Assembly: GCA_011390275.1 (NCBI GenBank)
Contig: JAABST010000008.1
Coordinates: forward strand, 47,294-111,293
DNA: 64,000 bases
Source: Geitlerinema sp. S16
Lineage (GTDB): Bacteria; Cyanobacteriota; Cyanobacteriia; Cyanobacteriales; Geitlerinemataceae
Direction of reading: 5' to 3'
Part shown: positions 9,632-16,922 of the stretch, piece by piece
Layout: each line of letters starts with the position of its first letter
Position numbering within the stretch: the stretch's first letter is position 1
The notes under the pieces: model-generated
Told to the model about the DNA's origin: nothing
Databases searched by the model: none
What the model saw: only the letters and a program-made list of their open reading frames with translations
Translations under genes and position numbers: made by a program

Positions 9632-10921
9632 GTGGAAGTCATCAAAGAGTACATGCAAAAGATATACGCAAATGGGTTATACCCGGATGAGTATATCGGC
9701 CATGGAAATCGGCGTGGCAACCTCGTTGATATCGAAGAGGTTGCGAGCGGTAAGAAGATGACCGTTTTGACGTTTTGTACAAACGACGTCCTCGGTTTGG
9801 TGCAAAACAAATCGGTACAGCAGGCGGCGATCGATGCAATCCTGCAATACGGCACATCGAATAGCTCCTGTGAAGCCTTGAGTGGCCGGATTGATTTGCA
9901 TCGTCAGCTCGAACAGGAAATTTCGGAATTTAAGCATTTGCCGCATACGCATTTGTTCCTCAATGCCTGGATGGCGCTGCAAGCGTTGATGGATGCGTTT
10001 TGCCATCTGGCCATCCCGGTTCCGGGCTTCCAGCACACGCGCGAAACGCTGATCATGAGCGACATCCTTAATCATGGATGCATCATTTCTGCGATCACTA
10101 ACGCGAACAATCGATCGGGTAAAGTCTTTAGCCAAAGCCCCGCCGTTCGAGTCAAAGCCTATCGTCACAACGATATGCACGATCTCGCGCGTAAGCTGAA
10201 GCGCTACGCTAAACCGGGCGATCGGATCATCATGATTGCCGATGCGGTGTTTTCGATGGATGGCGATATCGCGCCGCTACCGGACATGCTGGAGGTGATG
10301 GCGGAGTATCCCGGCAGCGTGCTGGTGATGGATGAGGCTCATGCAAGCGGTGCGATCGGTCGTACTGGGCGCGGGGTCTACGAGCATTACAACATGACGC
10401 CCCAGGATGTGCTCGATCGCGGCGTTGAGCCGGTGGTGATGACGACCTTCTCGAAGTTCGCGGCCTCTGCGGGCGCAGCAATGAGCAGCTTCAGCCCTGA
10501 ACTCAATGATCTGCTGACGGCCTCGCCAACCTCGATCGGGACGATTTCCCTGCCTGCGCCGACCACGGCGGCGGCCTTGGAAAGCATCCGTCAGGTGCGC
10601 CAAGATCCGGGCTTGGTCGAAACGCTGCAAGCCAACACGCGCTATCTGCGATCGCGTTTGGTTGAGCATGAATTTGACCCGACCGGTGTGACGAACGTTG
10701 TGCCGATCGTCCTGCCGTCGGAACTCGATCCCAAAGAGTTTTGCCGTCGCTTGATGCATGAACATGGCATCTGGGTGTCGGCCATTTGGTTCATCGCCAA
10801 ACCGCGCCTACGCATCACGGTAAACGCGCTCCACACCAAGGAAGAGATGGATAATCTCGTCTCGGCTCTGGTTATGGTGCGTGATGCGATGACCGCAGCT
10901 CGGGAAACGGTGAGCGCGTAA
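9632..10921 (+). CDS. Alpha-oxoamine synthase (class II aminotransferase fold, PLP)
   Basis: Alpha-oxoamine synthases condense an amino acid with an acyl thioester and release CO2; the family contains BioF, KBL, ALAS, serine palmitoyltransferase and CqsA/LqsA signal synthases. The 429-residue product has the family core: H148 (DILNHGC), YRHND near 177-181, DAVFSMDGDIAPL (204-216), DEAHASGAIG (234-243) and PLP lysine K275 in TTFSKFAAS. The usual glycines after the lysine are replaced by SAGA, reminiscent of RAGA in CqsA, so it is not a typical BioF or KBL. It uses a GTG start with GAGGGGA upstream. A terminator follows at 10955. Neighbours (Rieske oxygenase, GNAT acyltransferase) suggest an acylated amino-ketone or sphingoid-like product, but this is inference. 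Confidence 0.85.
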   Translation: MEVIKEYMQKIYANGLYPDEYIGHGNRRGNLVDIEEVASGKKMTVLTFCTNDVLGLVQNKSVQQAAIDAILQYGTSNSSCEALSGRIDLHRQLEQEISEFKHLPHTHLFLNAWMALQALMDAFCHLAIPVPGFQHTRETLIMSDILNHGCIISAITNANNRSGKVFSQSPAVRVKAYRHNDMHDLARKLKRYAKPGDRIIMIADAVFSMDGDIAPLPDMLEVMAEYPGSVLVMDEAHASGAIGRTGRGVYEHYNMTPQDVLDRGVEPVVMTTFSKFAASAGAAMSSFSPELNDLLTASPTSIGTISLPAPTTAAALESIRQVRQDPGLVETLQANTRYLRSRLVEHEFDPTGVTNVVPIVLPSELDPKEFCRRLMHEHGIWVSAIWFIAKPRLRITVNALHTKEEMDNLVSALVMVRDAMTAARETVSA

Positions 10922-10954
10922 AATCCGCGATCGCCCGTCAACAAACGCTGTCTT

Positions 10955-10996
10955 AAGCCGCCCTATCGTCTCGATTTGGGGTGGCTTTTGTTTTGG
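10955..10996 (+). terminator. Rho-independent terminator after the alpha-oxoamine synthase
   Basis: AAGCCGCCC pairs with GGGGTGGCTT across a short loop and is followed by TTTTGTTTTGG. It lies 33 bases after the synthase stop, which implies that the downstream GNAT gene has its own promoter. Confidence 0.7.
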
Positions 10997-11023
10997 TTCA
11001 TAATCTAATCAATATATTAGTCA

Positions 11024-11051
11024 GGACTTCTAACCCACTTGCGTCAGTCCT
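11024..11051. repeat. Dispersed GACTTCTAACC/GCGTAAGTCC repeat, copy 1
   Basis: A 28-bp segment (GGACTTCTAACCCACTTGCG...) that recurs, inverted or variant, at 33436-33462 and 46276-46321. The last copy is a near-palindrome with arms AGGRCTTACGC and GCGTAAGTCCT. Non-coding dispersed repeat. Confidence 0.6.
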
Positions 11052-11063
11052 ATTAATGATCCG

Positions 11064-12203
11064 TTGATAACCCTTACCCCTAAACCTATGACGTTTCGCA
11101 TTCAGCCGGTATCCACCGCCGCAGACTTAGAGCCGTTTCTCGATGTGCCGTGGCGCGTTTATGGTGACGACCCCAATTGGGTTCCGCAGATTCGCAGCGA
11201 TATCGCCAAACAGCTCTCGCCGGAAAATGGGTTTCGGAGCTATGGGATATTGCAGGCGTTTGTGTTGCTGACGGAGGGCGGCGAGGCGATCGGGCGAATC
11301 GTGGCGACTGTCAATCGTAGGCTGATTGAGCGTGAAGAGGAAAATGTTGGGCTGTTGGGCTATTTTGAGTGCATCGATGATCCGCAGGCAATCGCGATGT
11401 TGCTCGATGCGGGCTGCGACTGGCTGCGATCGCAGGGCATGACGCGCGTACGCGGGCCGATCGATCTCTTCACCCACAATAACTGTCTGTTTTTGGCCGA
11501 CGCCTTTGATAGTCCGCCGATGATCATGATGCCCTACAACCCGGCCTACTACGGCATCGGCTGGGAGCGCTACGGCTTCGAGCGGGCAAAGGACGCCTAC
11601 GCCTACGATTTTCCGATGATTCCGTTGGACGATCGCTTCGAGCGGGGCTACAAAATTGCGACGAAAGCCGGGGTAACGTTTCGCCCGATTTGCACGAAAG
11701 GCGAAGGATTTGAGACGGATGTGCGGAATTTATATCGTCTCTTTACGACAGCGTTTGAAGCAAGCTGGAGTTCATCGTCACGGACAGAAGCCGAATTTTT
11801 CGACTCGGCGCAACAGTTGAAAACGCTGGTCGATCCGGAGATTTTCCCGATCGCGGAATACAACGGCGAAATGGTCGGCTTTTTTATGGCGCTGCCGGAC
11901 TACAACATCGCGCTCAAACGGGTGAACGGGCGGCTGAATCTTTGGGGCATTCTGAAATTTCTCTGGTATCGCCGCAATATTGATCAGGCGCGGGTGCTGG
12001 CGATCTGTGCGCTGCCGGAATTTCGCCGTAAGCTGGTTCCCCTGGCGTTGATTTATCTCGGGATGCAGGGCGGCCAGAAACAGGGCTATCAAAATGCCGA
12101 GCTGTCCTGGATTTGGGCGGATAACCAAGCCTCGCGCAATATTACCGAAGCGTCCGGAGCTAAGGTCTTGAAAACCTATCGTATGTACGAGCGGGCGTTG
12201 TGA
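11064..12203 (+). CDS. GNAT-fold N-acyltransferase (YghO-type family)
   Basis: A 379-residue protein of the GNAT superfamily, longer than single-domain acetyltransferases. Conserved segments seen are WRVYGDDPNWVPQIR, AIGRIVATVNRR, GYFECIDDPQA, CDWLRSQGMTRVRGPID, DSPPMIMMPYNPAYYG and a C-terminal RVLAICALPEFRRKLVPLAL acyl-CoA region. This family (E. coli YghO and relatives) is widespread; to my knowledge the bacterial ceramide synthase of Caulobacter is a GNAT enzyme of this general type, acylating the amino group of a sphingoid base. The adjacent alpha-oxoamine synthase makes a similar role plausible here. The stop overlaps the GTG start of hemW by four bases, so those two are translationally coupled. 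Confidence 0.75.
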   Translation: MITLTPKPMTFRIQPVSTAADLEPFLDVPWRVYGDDPNWVPQIRSDIAKQLSPENGFRSYGILQAFVLLTEGGEAIGRIVATVNRRLIEREEENVGLLGYFECIDDPQAIAMLLDAGCDWLRSQGMTRVRGPIDLFTHNNCLFLADAFDSPPMIMMPYNPAYYGIGWERYGFERAKDAYAYDFPMIPLDDRFERGYKIATKAGVTFRPICTKGEGFETDVRNLYRLFTTAFEASWSSSSRTEAEFFDSAQQLKTLVDPEIFPIAEYNGEMVGFFMALPDYNIALKRVNGRLNLWGILKFLWYRRNIDQARVLAICALPEFRRKLVPLALIYLGMQGGQKQGYQNAELSWIWADNQASRNITEASGAKVLKTYRMYERAL

Positions 12204-13537
12204 TTTCGGAATCCTCAGCAGAATCAGCAGCGATCGAATCGTCAAAATTACCCGAATCGCCAAAATCGACCCAATCAGCGGAATCCATCAGCCGATCAGA
12301 TCGCTCGAATCAATCCATCTGGCACGATCGCGCCTACGCGCCGCCCGTCGCCGCCTATCTGCACATTCCCTTTTGCCGTCGTCGTTGCTTTTACTGCGAT
12401 TTTCCGATTTCCGTCATCGGCGATCGGCGCGACGGCTCGAACTCCCTCGGCGTGCAAACCTACGTCGATCAACTCTGCCGGGAAATTGCTGCAACCCCGA
12501 GCCAAGGCCGATCGCTGGAAACCGTATTTTTCGGCGGGGGAACGCCGTCCCTCCTGACGGCGGCGCAGATTGTGCGACTGCTCGAAGCGCTCGATCGCCA
12601 GTTTGGCATCGCGGCCACGGCGGAAATCTCGATCGAAATGGACCCCGGCACATTCGATCGCGCCAAACTGGAGACGATCGCCGCTGCTGGTGTGAACCGC
12701 ATCAGCGTCGGCGTCCAAACCTTTGAGGATCGGCTACTCCAGGCCATTGGCCGATCGCATACCGCCGACGAAATCGAGACGGCGATCGCCCTGCTGCAAT
12801 CCGGTATTATCGACAATTTCAGCCTCGATCTAATGGCCGGTCTACCGCACCAAACCGCCGACGATTGGGAACGCACCCTTGATCGCGCGATCGCGATCGC
12901 CCCGCCGCACCTGTCCTACTACGACCTGATCGTCGAACCGGGCACGGTGTTCGATCGCTACTACCAGCCCGGAGCCGCGCCACTCCCAACCGAAGCCGCC
13001 GCCGCCGAGATGTATCGCCACGCTGCCGATCGTCTCACCGCCGCTGGATACGACCACTACGAAATCAGCAACTACGCCCAGCCCGATCGCGCCTGTCGCC
13101 ACAACCTGACCTACTGGCACAACGCCACCTATTACGGTTTGGGACTCGGAGCGACGAGTTACGTTAACGGTCAGCGGGTGGCGCGGCCACGGCGACGCGA
13201 TGCTTACGCGGACTGGCTTGATCGCTATGTAGAGAGTGGCGGCGTGCTGGAAGCGGAAGCGGTGACGGCGATCGATCTGGCGCTGGAGTCGGTGATGCTG
13301 GGGTTGCGGACTGCGGTGGGGATTGATCGCGATCTTTGGCGATCGGAGTTGCGACAGTTGGCCGGAGTGGCGGCGATCGTACGGGTCGATCGGGTTGTCG
13401 ATCAATACGAACGAGCGGGCGCGATCGCGGTCGAGACTGATTCGACCCGTCTACGCTTAACCGACCCCGAAGGCTTTTTGCGATCGAATTCAGTGCTGTC
13501 GGATTTGTTCAACGCGATCGAAGGGGACGAGTCCTGA
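12200..13537 (+). CDS. hemW: Radical SAM protein HemW (HemN-like)
   Basis: HemW is a radical-SAM heme chaperone related to oxygen-independent coproporphyrinogen III oxidase. The 445-residue product has the [4Fe-4S] motif CRRRCFYCDF directly after VAAYLHIPF, followed by FFGGGTPSLL, EMDPGTFD, VNRISVGVQTF and NFSLDLMAGLPHQT, all typical of HemW. It has a serine-rich N-terminal extension of about 45 residues that other HemW proteins usually lack, so translation may begin further in. The GTG start overlaps the preceding GNAT stop by four bases. HemW proteins were long annotated as coproporphyrinogen oxidases, an activity they generally lack. Confidence 0.9.
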   Translation: MISESSAESAAIESSKLPESPKSTQSAESISRSDRSNQSIWHDRAYAPPVAAYLHIPFCRRRCFYCDFPISVIGDRRDGSNSLGVQTYVDQLCREIAATPSQGRSLETVFFGGGTPSLLTAAQIVRLLEALDRQFGIAATAEISIEMDPGTFDRAKLETIAAAGVNRISVGVQTFEDRLLQAIGRSHTADEIETAIALLQSGIIDNFSLDLMAGLPHQTADDWERTLDRAIAIAPPHLSYYDLIVEPGTVFDRYYQPGAAPLPTEAAAAEMYRHAADRLTAAGYDHYEISNYAQPDRACRHNLTYWHNATYYGLGLGATSYVNGQRVARPRRRDAYADWLDRYVESGGVLEAEAVTAIDLALESVMLGLRTAVGIDRDLWRSELRQLAGVAAIVRVDRVVDQYERAGAIAVETDSTRLRLTDPEGFLRSNSVLSDLFNAIEGDES

Positions 13538-13564
13538 GCGCCTAACGTATGACCTTTAGAGTTT

Positions 13565-13636
13565 GGTCGGGTGGGCATTGCCCACCATAACGGGTACGTA
13601 TTCGTGGGTTGATCGTGGTGGGCAGTGCCACCCTAC
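13565..13636. repeat. GTAGGGTGGGCATTGCCCACC-type dispersed palindrome, copy 1
   Basis: Two inverted GTGGGC.TTGCCCACC-like halves flank a 30-base centre, making a 72-bp imperfect palindrome between the convergent hemW and ppk2 genes. Other copies: 33466-33538 (full) and 39961-39982 (half). Such repeats are common between cyanobacterial genes. Here it could also act as a bidirectional transcription stop. Confidence 0.75.
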
Positions 13637-13641
13637 TGGTC

Positions 13642-14538
13642 TTAATACATCTCTGGCACAAAAGTTTGAATACCGATCGGGGGACGCAAATGTCCCGTGT
13701 CAGCCTGACGAGGCGGCAGCTCGATCGGCTCAGGCGTCAGATCTTTGTACGGAACCATCGACAGCAAATGCCGCATACAGTTGAGGCGAGCGCGTTTTTT
13801 ATCGTCAGCGCGGACGACATACCACGGCGATCGCTTGATATCCGTATGGGCAAACATTTCATCTTTGGCGATCGAATATTCCACCCATTTTTCCCGCGCC
13901 TTGAGATCCATCGGGCTTAACTTCCAGCGCTTCGTTGGATCATCAATCCGCGCCTGAAATCGGCGTTCCTGTTCCGCATCGCTGACGGAAAACCAATATT
14001 TGATCAGAATAATTCCCGATCGCACCAACATGCATTCAAACTCTGGGCACGATCGCAAAAACTCGTGATACTCGGCCTCGCTACAGAAGCCCATCACCCG
14101 CTCGACGCCCGCCCGGTTATACCAACTGCGATCGAACAGAACAATCTCGCCCGCCGCCGGGAGGTGCGGCACATACCGCTGAAAATACCACTGCGTTTTT
14201 TCGCGCTCCGTCGGTGTCCCGAGCGCCACCACCCGGCAAATACGCGGATTGAGCGACTGGACGATCCGTTTAATTGTCCCCCCTTTGCCCGCTGCGTCGC
14301 GCCCCTCAAAAATCACGGCGACCTTTAGCCCCTGGTGCTTCACCCATTCCTGAAGTTTGACCAGTTCGATTTGGAGGTGCTGTAGTTCCTGATCGTAGAC
14401 TTTGCTCGGTAGCTTATGGTCGGACGCTGCTAACACCACTTCCGTGGGCGATCGGCTCGGACGAGCAGCCTGAGTCCTCGTCTTCAATGGCTTCTGTTTT
14501 TTCGCCGAGACTTTAGCGTCTTTATCTTTTTTGCCCAC
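13642..14538 (-). CDS. ppk2: Polyphosphate kinase 2 family protein
   Basis: PPK2 enzymes move phosphate between polyphosphate and nucleotides, usually making ATP or GTP from polyphosphate. The 298-residue product has a lysine-rich N terminus, Walker A FEGRDAAGKGGTIKR, Walker B LFDRSWYNRAGVERVMGF, and the lid region RFQARIDDPTKRWKLSPMD, all diagnostic for single-domain PPK2 (class I type). Length fits the family. It is convergent with hemW, with the dispersed palindrome filling the gap. Confidence 0.93.
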   Translation of the reverse strand: MGKKDKDAKVSAKKQKPLKTRTQAARPSRSPTEVVLAASDHKLPSKVYDQELQHLQIELVKLQEWVKHQGLKVAVIFEGRDAAGKGGTIKRIVQSLNPRICRVVALGTPTEREKTQWYFQRYVPHLPAAGEIVLFDRSWYNRAGVERVMGFCSEAEYHEFLRSCPEFECMLVRSGIILIKYWFSVSDAEQERRFQARIDDPTKRWKLSPMDLKAREKWVEYSIAKDEMFAHTDIKRSPWYVVRADDKKRARLNCMRHLLSMVPYKDLTPEPIELPPRQADTGHLRPPIGIQTFVPEMY

Positions 14539-14621
14539 GATCGCGACCTCATATCAGGGTATTGTAATCGTCTTCTGCGGTTGAGTGCCAGCGATCGTGA
14601 TCGCGATCGCGGGTCTGACGT

Positions 14622-14984
14622 GTGTTTATGAAGCTCCCGCGTGGAAGGCGTCCATTGAATTATGCCGGTGTTTTGGTCTCTGCAAATGTGCTGTTGGATA
14701 CGGGGTTTACGGTTAACCTTTTGCCTTATGAAGTGGGAGAGCAGTTAGGAATGGTCTGGGATAAACAAACGATTCGTTTGCCATTGGCGGGGAATTTGGC
14801 TGCGGTTGAGGCGAGAGGGGTGTTTGTGAACGTGCAGGTGGGGGATTTGGAGCTAGTGCGCTTGGCGTTTGCTTGGGCGCGGGTGTCGGATGTGCCGTTG
14901 ATTTTGGGGCAGACGAATTTCTTTCGGGAGTTTGATGTGTGTTTTGAGCGATCGCGGGGCGCGATCAAGATTGTTCGGCGTTAG
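14622..14984 (+). CDS. Retropepsin-like aspartic protease (clan AA)
   Basis: A 120-residue protein with a single retropepsin-type active-site motif LLDTGFTVNLLPYEVGEQLG, then VFVNVQVGDLELVRLAFAW and VPLILGQTNFFREFDV. This is the pattern of single-domain bacterial clan AA proteases, which work as dimers. The reading frame opens at GTG 14622, but ATG 14628 (MKLPRGRRPLNYAG) is an equally likely start. The target is unknown; members often lie beside small toxin-antitoxin-like genes. A 35-codon open frame (14990-15097) follows. Confidence 0.75.
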   Translation: MFMKLPRGRRPLNYAGVLVSANVLLDTGFTVNLLPYEVGEQLGMVWDKQTIRLPLAGNLAAVEARGVFVNVQVGDLELVRLAFAWARVSDVPLILGQTNFFREFDVCFERSRGAIKIVRR

Positions 14985-14989
14985 GTGAG

Positions 14990-15097
14990 GTGAAGATCGC
15001 CCCGATCGCCGGTCAGGATGCGATCGAGGTGAGGGGCGTGACTGTGCTGGGGAGCGTTATCGATCGCATGGAGCGGGGGCGGATTGTTTCGATTTAG
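14990..15097 (+). CDS. Possible 35-residue small protein after the protease gene
   Basis: Starting at GTG 14990, six bases after the protease stop, an open frame encodes KIAPIAGQDAIEVRG...RIVSI and ends in TAG at 15095-15097, overlapping the RTX gene's stop on the other strand by four bases. Position and spacing suggest coupling to the protease gene, but I recognise no family and the frame is short enough to be chance. Confidence 0.2.
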   Translation: MKIAPIAGQDAIEVRGVTVLGSVIDRMERGRIVSI

Positions 15098-16824
15098 CGC
15101 GTCGTGATGCTGTCCAGGCTTGTGCCGCTGGCAGTCAAGTAAGTAACTATGTCTTGACTTGAGAAGCCATAACCAGAGTAAGACAAAGGAAGAACAGAGC
15201 GGTTTTCACCGTTGATGGTGTTATCAACAGCATTGGAAACAGATTGAATCAGATCTACCCCTAGGTTAGTGTAGGTAACAAATATTCCCTGAGACTCCGC
15301 AGCGCTGATAGCTTGGCTGCTGGCAGTTTCGCCTCGAGTCAGGATTTGTATATGGTCGATACTTTCAGCTTGTTTACCGGACAAAAAGAATCCATTGAAG
15401 TTTGATACATCCGTAATTCCAATGTCATAGGCTGACTCAGAACCGAGTACAGCCTGATCGTCTGCATCAAAAATAAATACCGACTCTTTGAATGGGGTCT
15501 GCTTCACTAAGCTATCGCTCCCAGATCCTCCAATGAGGAGCGCGCCACCTTGAATAAAGTCATCGCCACTTCCTCCGAGGAAGAAAGTCGCCCCCTGCCC
15601 CATGCTGTCATTTCCGCCAAGGCCATTAATGGAGAAAGTTCGCTCCGCTTCAGAGAGAGGAACAAAAGGAAAATTGCCAGCTTGAGCACCAATCAAAACG
15701 TCGTCTCTTTCCGTGCCGCTGAAGTTCGCTTGACCTCGTGGTGCAACTATCCGTGGCTCAAGTTTTTGACTGGGATCGAGCAAGAAATCAACATCAAAGA
15801 AACCTCGTGTCGGCGATGTGAGAAAGTCACGAAGTTCGACTAGCGAGAATCCGAAGTACTTGGAGTCAATCGGTTGGCGCTCAAACGCACCATCTTCATT
15901 ACTAAGTCCTAAAACCTCTGAGTAGTAGCTGAACGCCAAATCGGTTAAAGCGAGGTCGAACTCCGGATTTGAGGCAGTTCCACGAGTGAGGATTCTTGTG
16001 ACATCAGGATACAGCTGAAAAGCCATTTGGTTGCGAGGGTCATTTGTGATGTCGTTCGCTCCTCCTATGCTTCCGGGCTCTCTATTTTTCCCAAAAATTA
16101 TCCATCGGCTAAAGTTTTTTAGCTCAGTTCCCTTTTCTATTATCTTCAAGAAATCTTCTTGAGTTGAGAAAATCGTGTTGATCCCCGCTCCACCGTCAAC
16201 AACAACATCGTCGCTATCCACAACCATCAAATCATTACCATCACCTCCTAAAATCGTATCCGCACCTTCACCGCCAAACAAAATATCGTCGCCTTTGTCT
16301 CCACTAACCTGATCATTCCCAGAACCGCCAAGGAGAATATCGCTATCTTGACCACCTAGGAGAGTATCGTTACCTTCACCACCACCAACTCGATCGCGCC
16401 CCAAATTCCCTGAGACAACATCATTACCCGCGCCTCCCAAAACTAAATCCTCATCTTTGCCTCCCAGCAAAATATCATCACCGCCATTCCCGTACAGCGA
16501 GTCCTCACCAGCATTCCCAAAATAAATACGCCCCTCATCGTTATCCGTCACCGAATCCGCACCACCGAGTAATGCAATCACATCCAAGCCTGGTGACGAT
16601 GAAAACTGATTAATCTGCTCCGCTGACAGAGTAACAAACGAAAAGTTGTCAGCCGCGTTAGATGCAAGCCCGAAGTCGTAATCTAATGCAGTGATGATAT
16701 CAGTCAGGGACATGATTGGATGGAAGTGCTTGGGTTGGTTCGCCAGAGAATAGCACGAATTAATAAAGCCATGCATCAGTGAATCTGGCGACTTGCAGAA
16801 GAGACTACTCCTGTAAAAACACAC
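15094..16824 (-). CDS. Calcium-binding RTX (hemolysin-type) repeat protein
   Basis: A 576-residue acidic protein with tandem nonapeptides GGxGxDxLx in its N-terminal third (for example GNGGDDILLGGKDEDLVLGG, GGSGNDQVSGDKGDD, GGDGNDLMV) and a shorter set near residues 400-440. These fold into calcium-bound beta-rolls in proteins exported by type I secretion. No signal peptide is visible, as expected. The unique middle segment (TNTIFSTQEDF to SPTRGFFDVDF) is not recognised. The first ATG (16824) gives an unlikely leader; ATG 16713 (MSLTDIITALDYDFG) is a better start. Adhesin, S-layer-like or enzyme function cannot be told from sequence. Confidence 0.75.
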   Translation of the reverse strand: MCFYRSSLFCKSPDSLMHGFINSCYSLANQPKHFHPIMSLTDIITALDYDFGLASNAADNFSFVTLSAEQINQFSSSPGLDVIALLGGADSVTDNDEGRIYFGNAGEDSLYGNGGDDILLGGKDEDLVLGGAGNDVVSGNLGRDRVGGGEGNDTLLGGQDSDILLGGSGNDQVSGDKGDDILFGGEGADTILGGDGNDLMVVDSDDVVVDGGAGINTIFSTQEDFLKIIEKGTELKNFSRWIIFGKNREPGSIGGANDITNDPRNQMAFQLYPDVTRILTRGTASNPEFDLALTDLAFSYYSEVLGLSNEDGAFERQPIDSKYFGFSLVELRDFLTSPTRGFFDVDFLLDPSQKLEPRIVAPRGQANFSGTERDDVLIGAQAGNFPFVPLSEAERTFSINGLGGNDSMGQGATFFLGGSGDDFIQGGALLIGGSGSDSLVKQTPFKESVFIFDADDQAVLGSESAYDIGITDVSNFNGFFLSGKQAESIDHIQILTRGETASSQAISAAESQGIFVTYTNLGVDLIQSVSNAVDNTINGENRSVLPLSYSGYGFSSQDIVTYLTASGTSLDSITTR

Positions 16825-16835
16825 AAATACAACTC

Positions 16836-16866
16836 AAAAAAGGACACCCTGAATCTCAGGATGTCC
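16836..16866 (-). terminator. Rho-independent terminator of chlH
   Basis: On the complement, GGACATCCTGA pairs with TCAGGGTGTCC around a three-base loop and is followed by a run of seven T. It lies 57 bases past the chlH stop and before the RTX gene on the same strand. Confidence 0.85.
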
Positions 16867-16922
16867 CATCTTCTAAAATCAGTCCAGCTAAGTAGCTCGA
16901 CTACAAGTTGAGAGCCAGACGA

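Noticed and set aside
8163..10921. Rieske oxygenase plus alpha-oxoamine synthase as part of a saxitoxin-type cluster
   Set aside because: No other sxt-like genes are present, the synthase is a stand-alone protein, and the neighbours are housekeeping genes.
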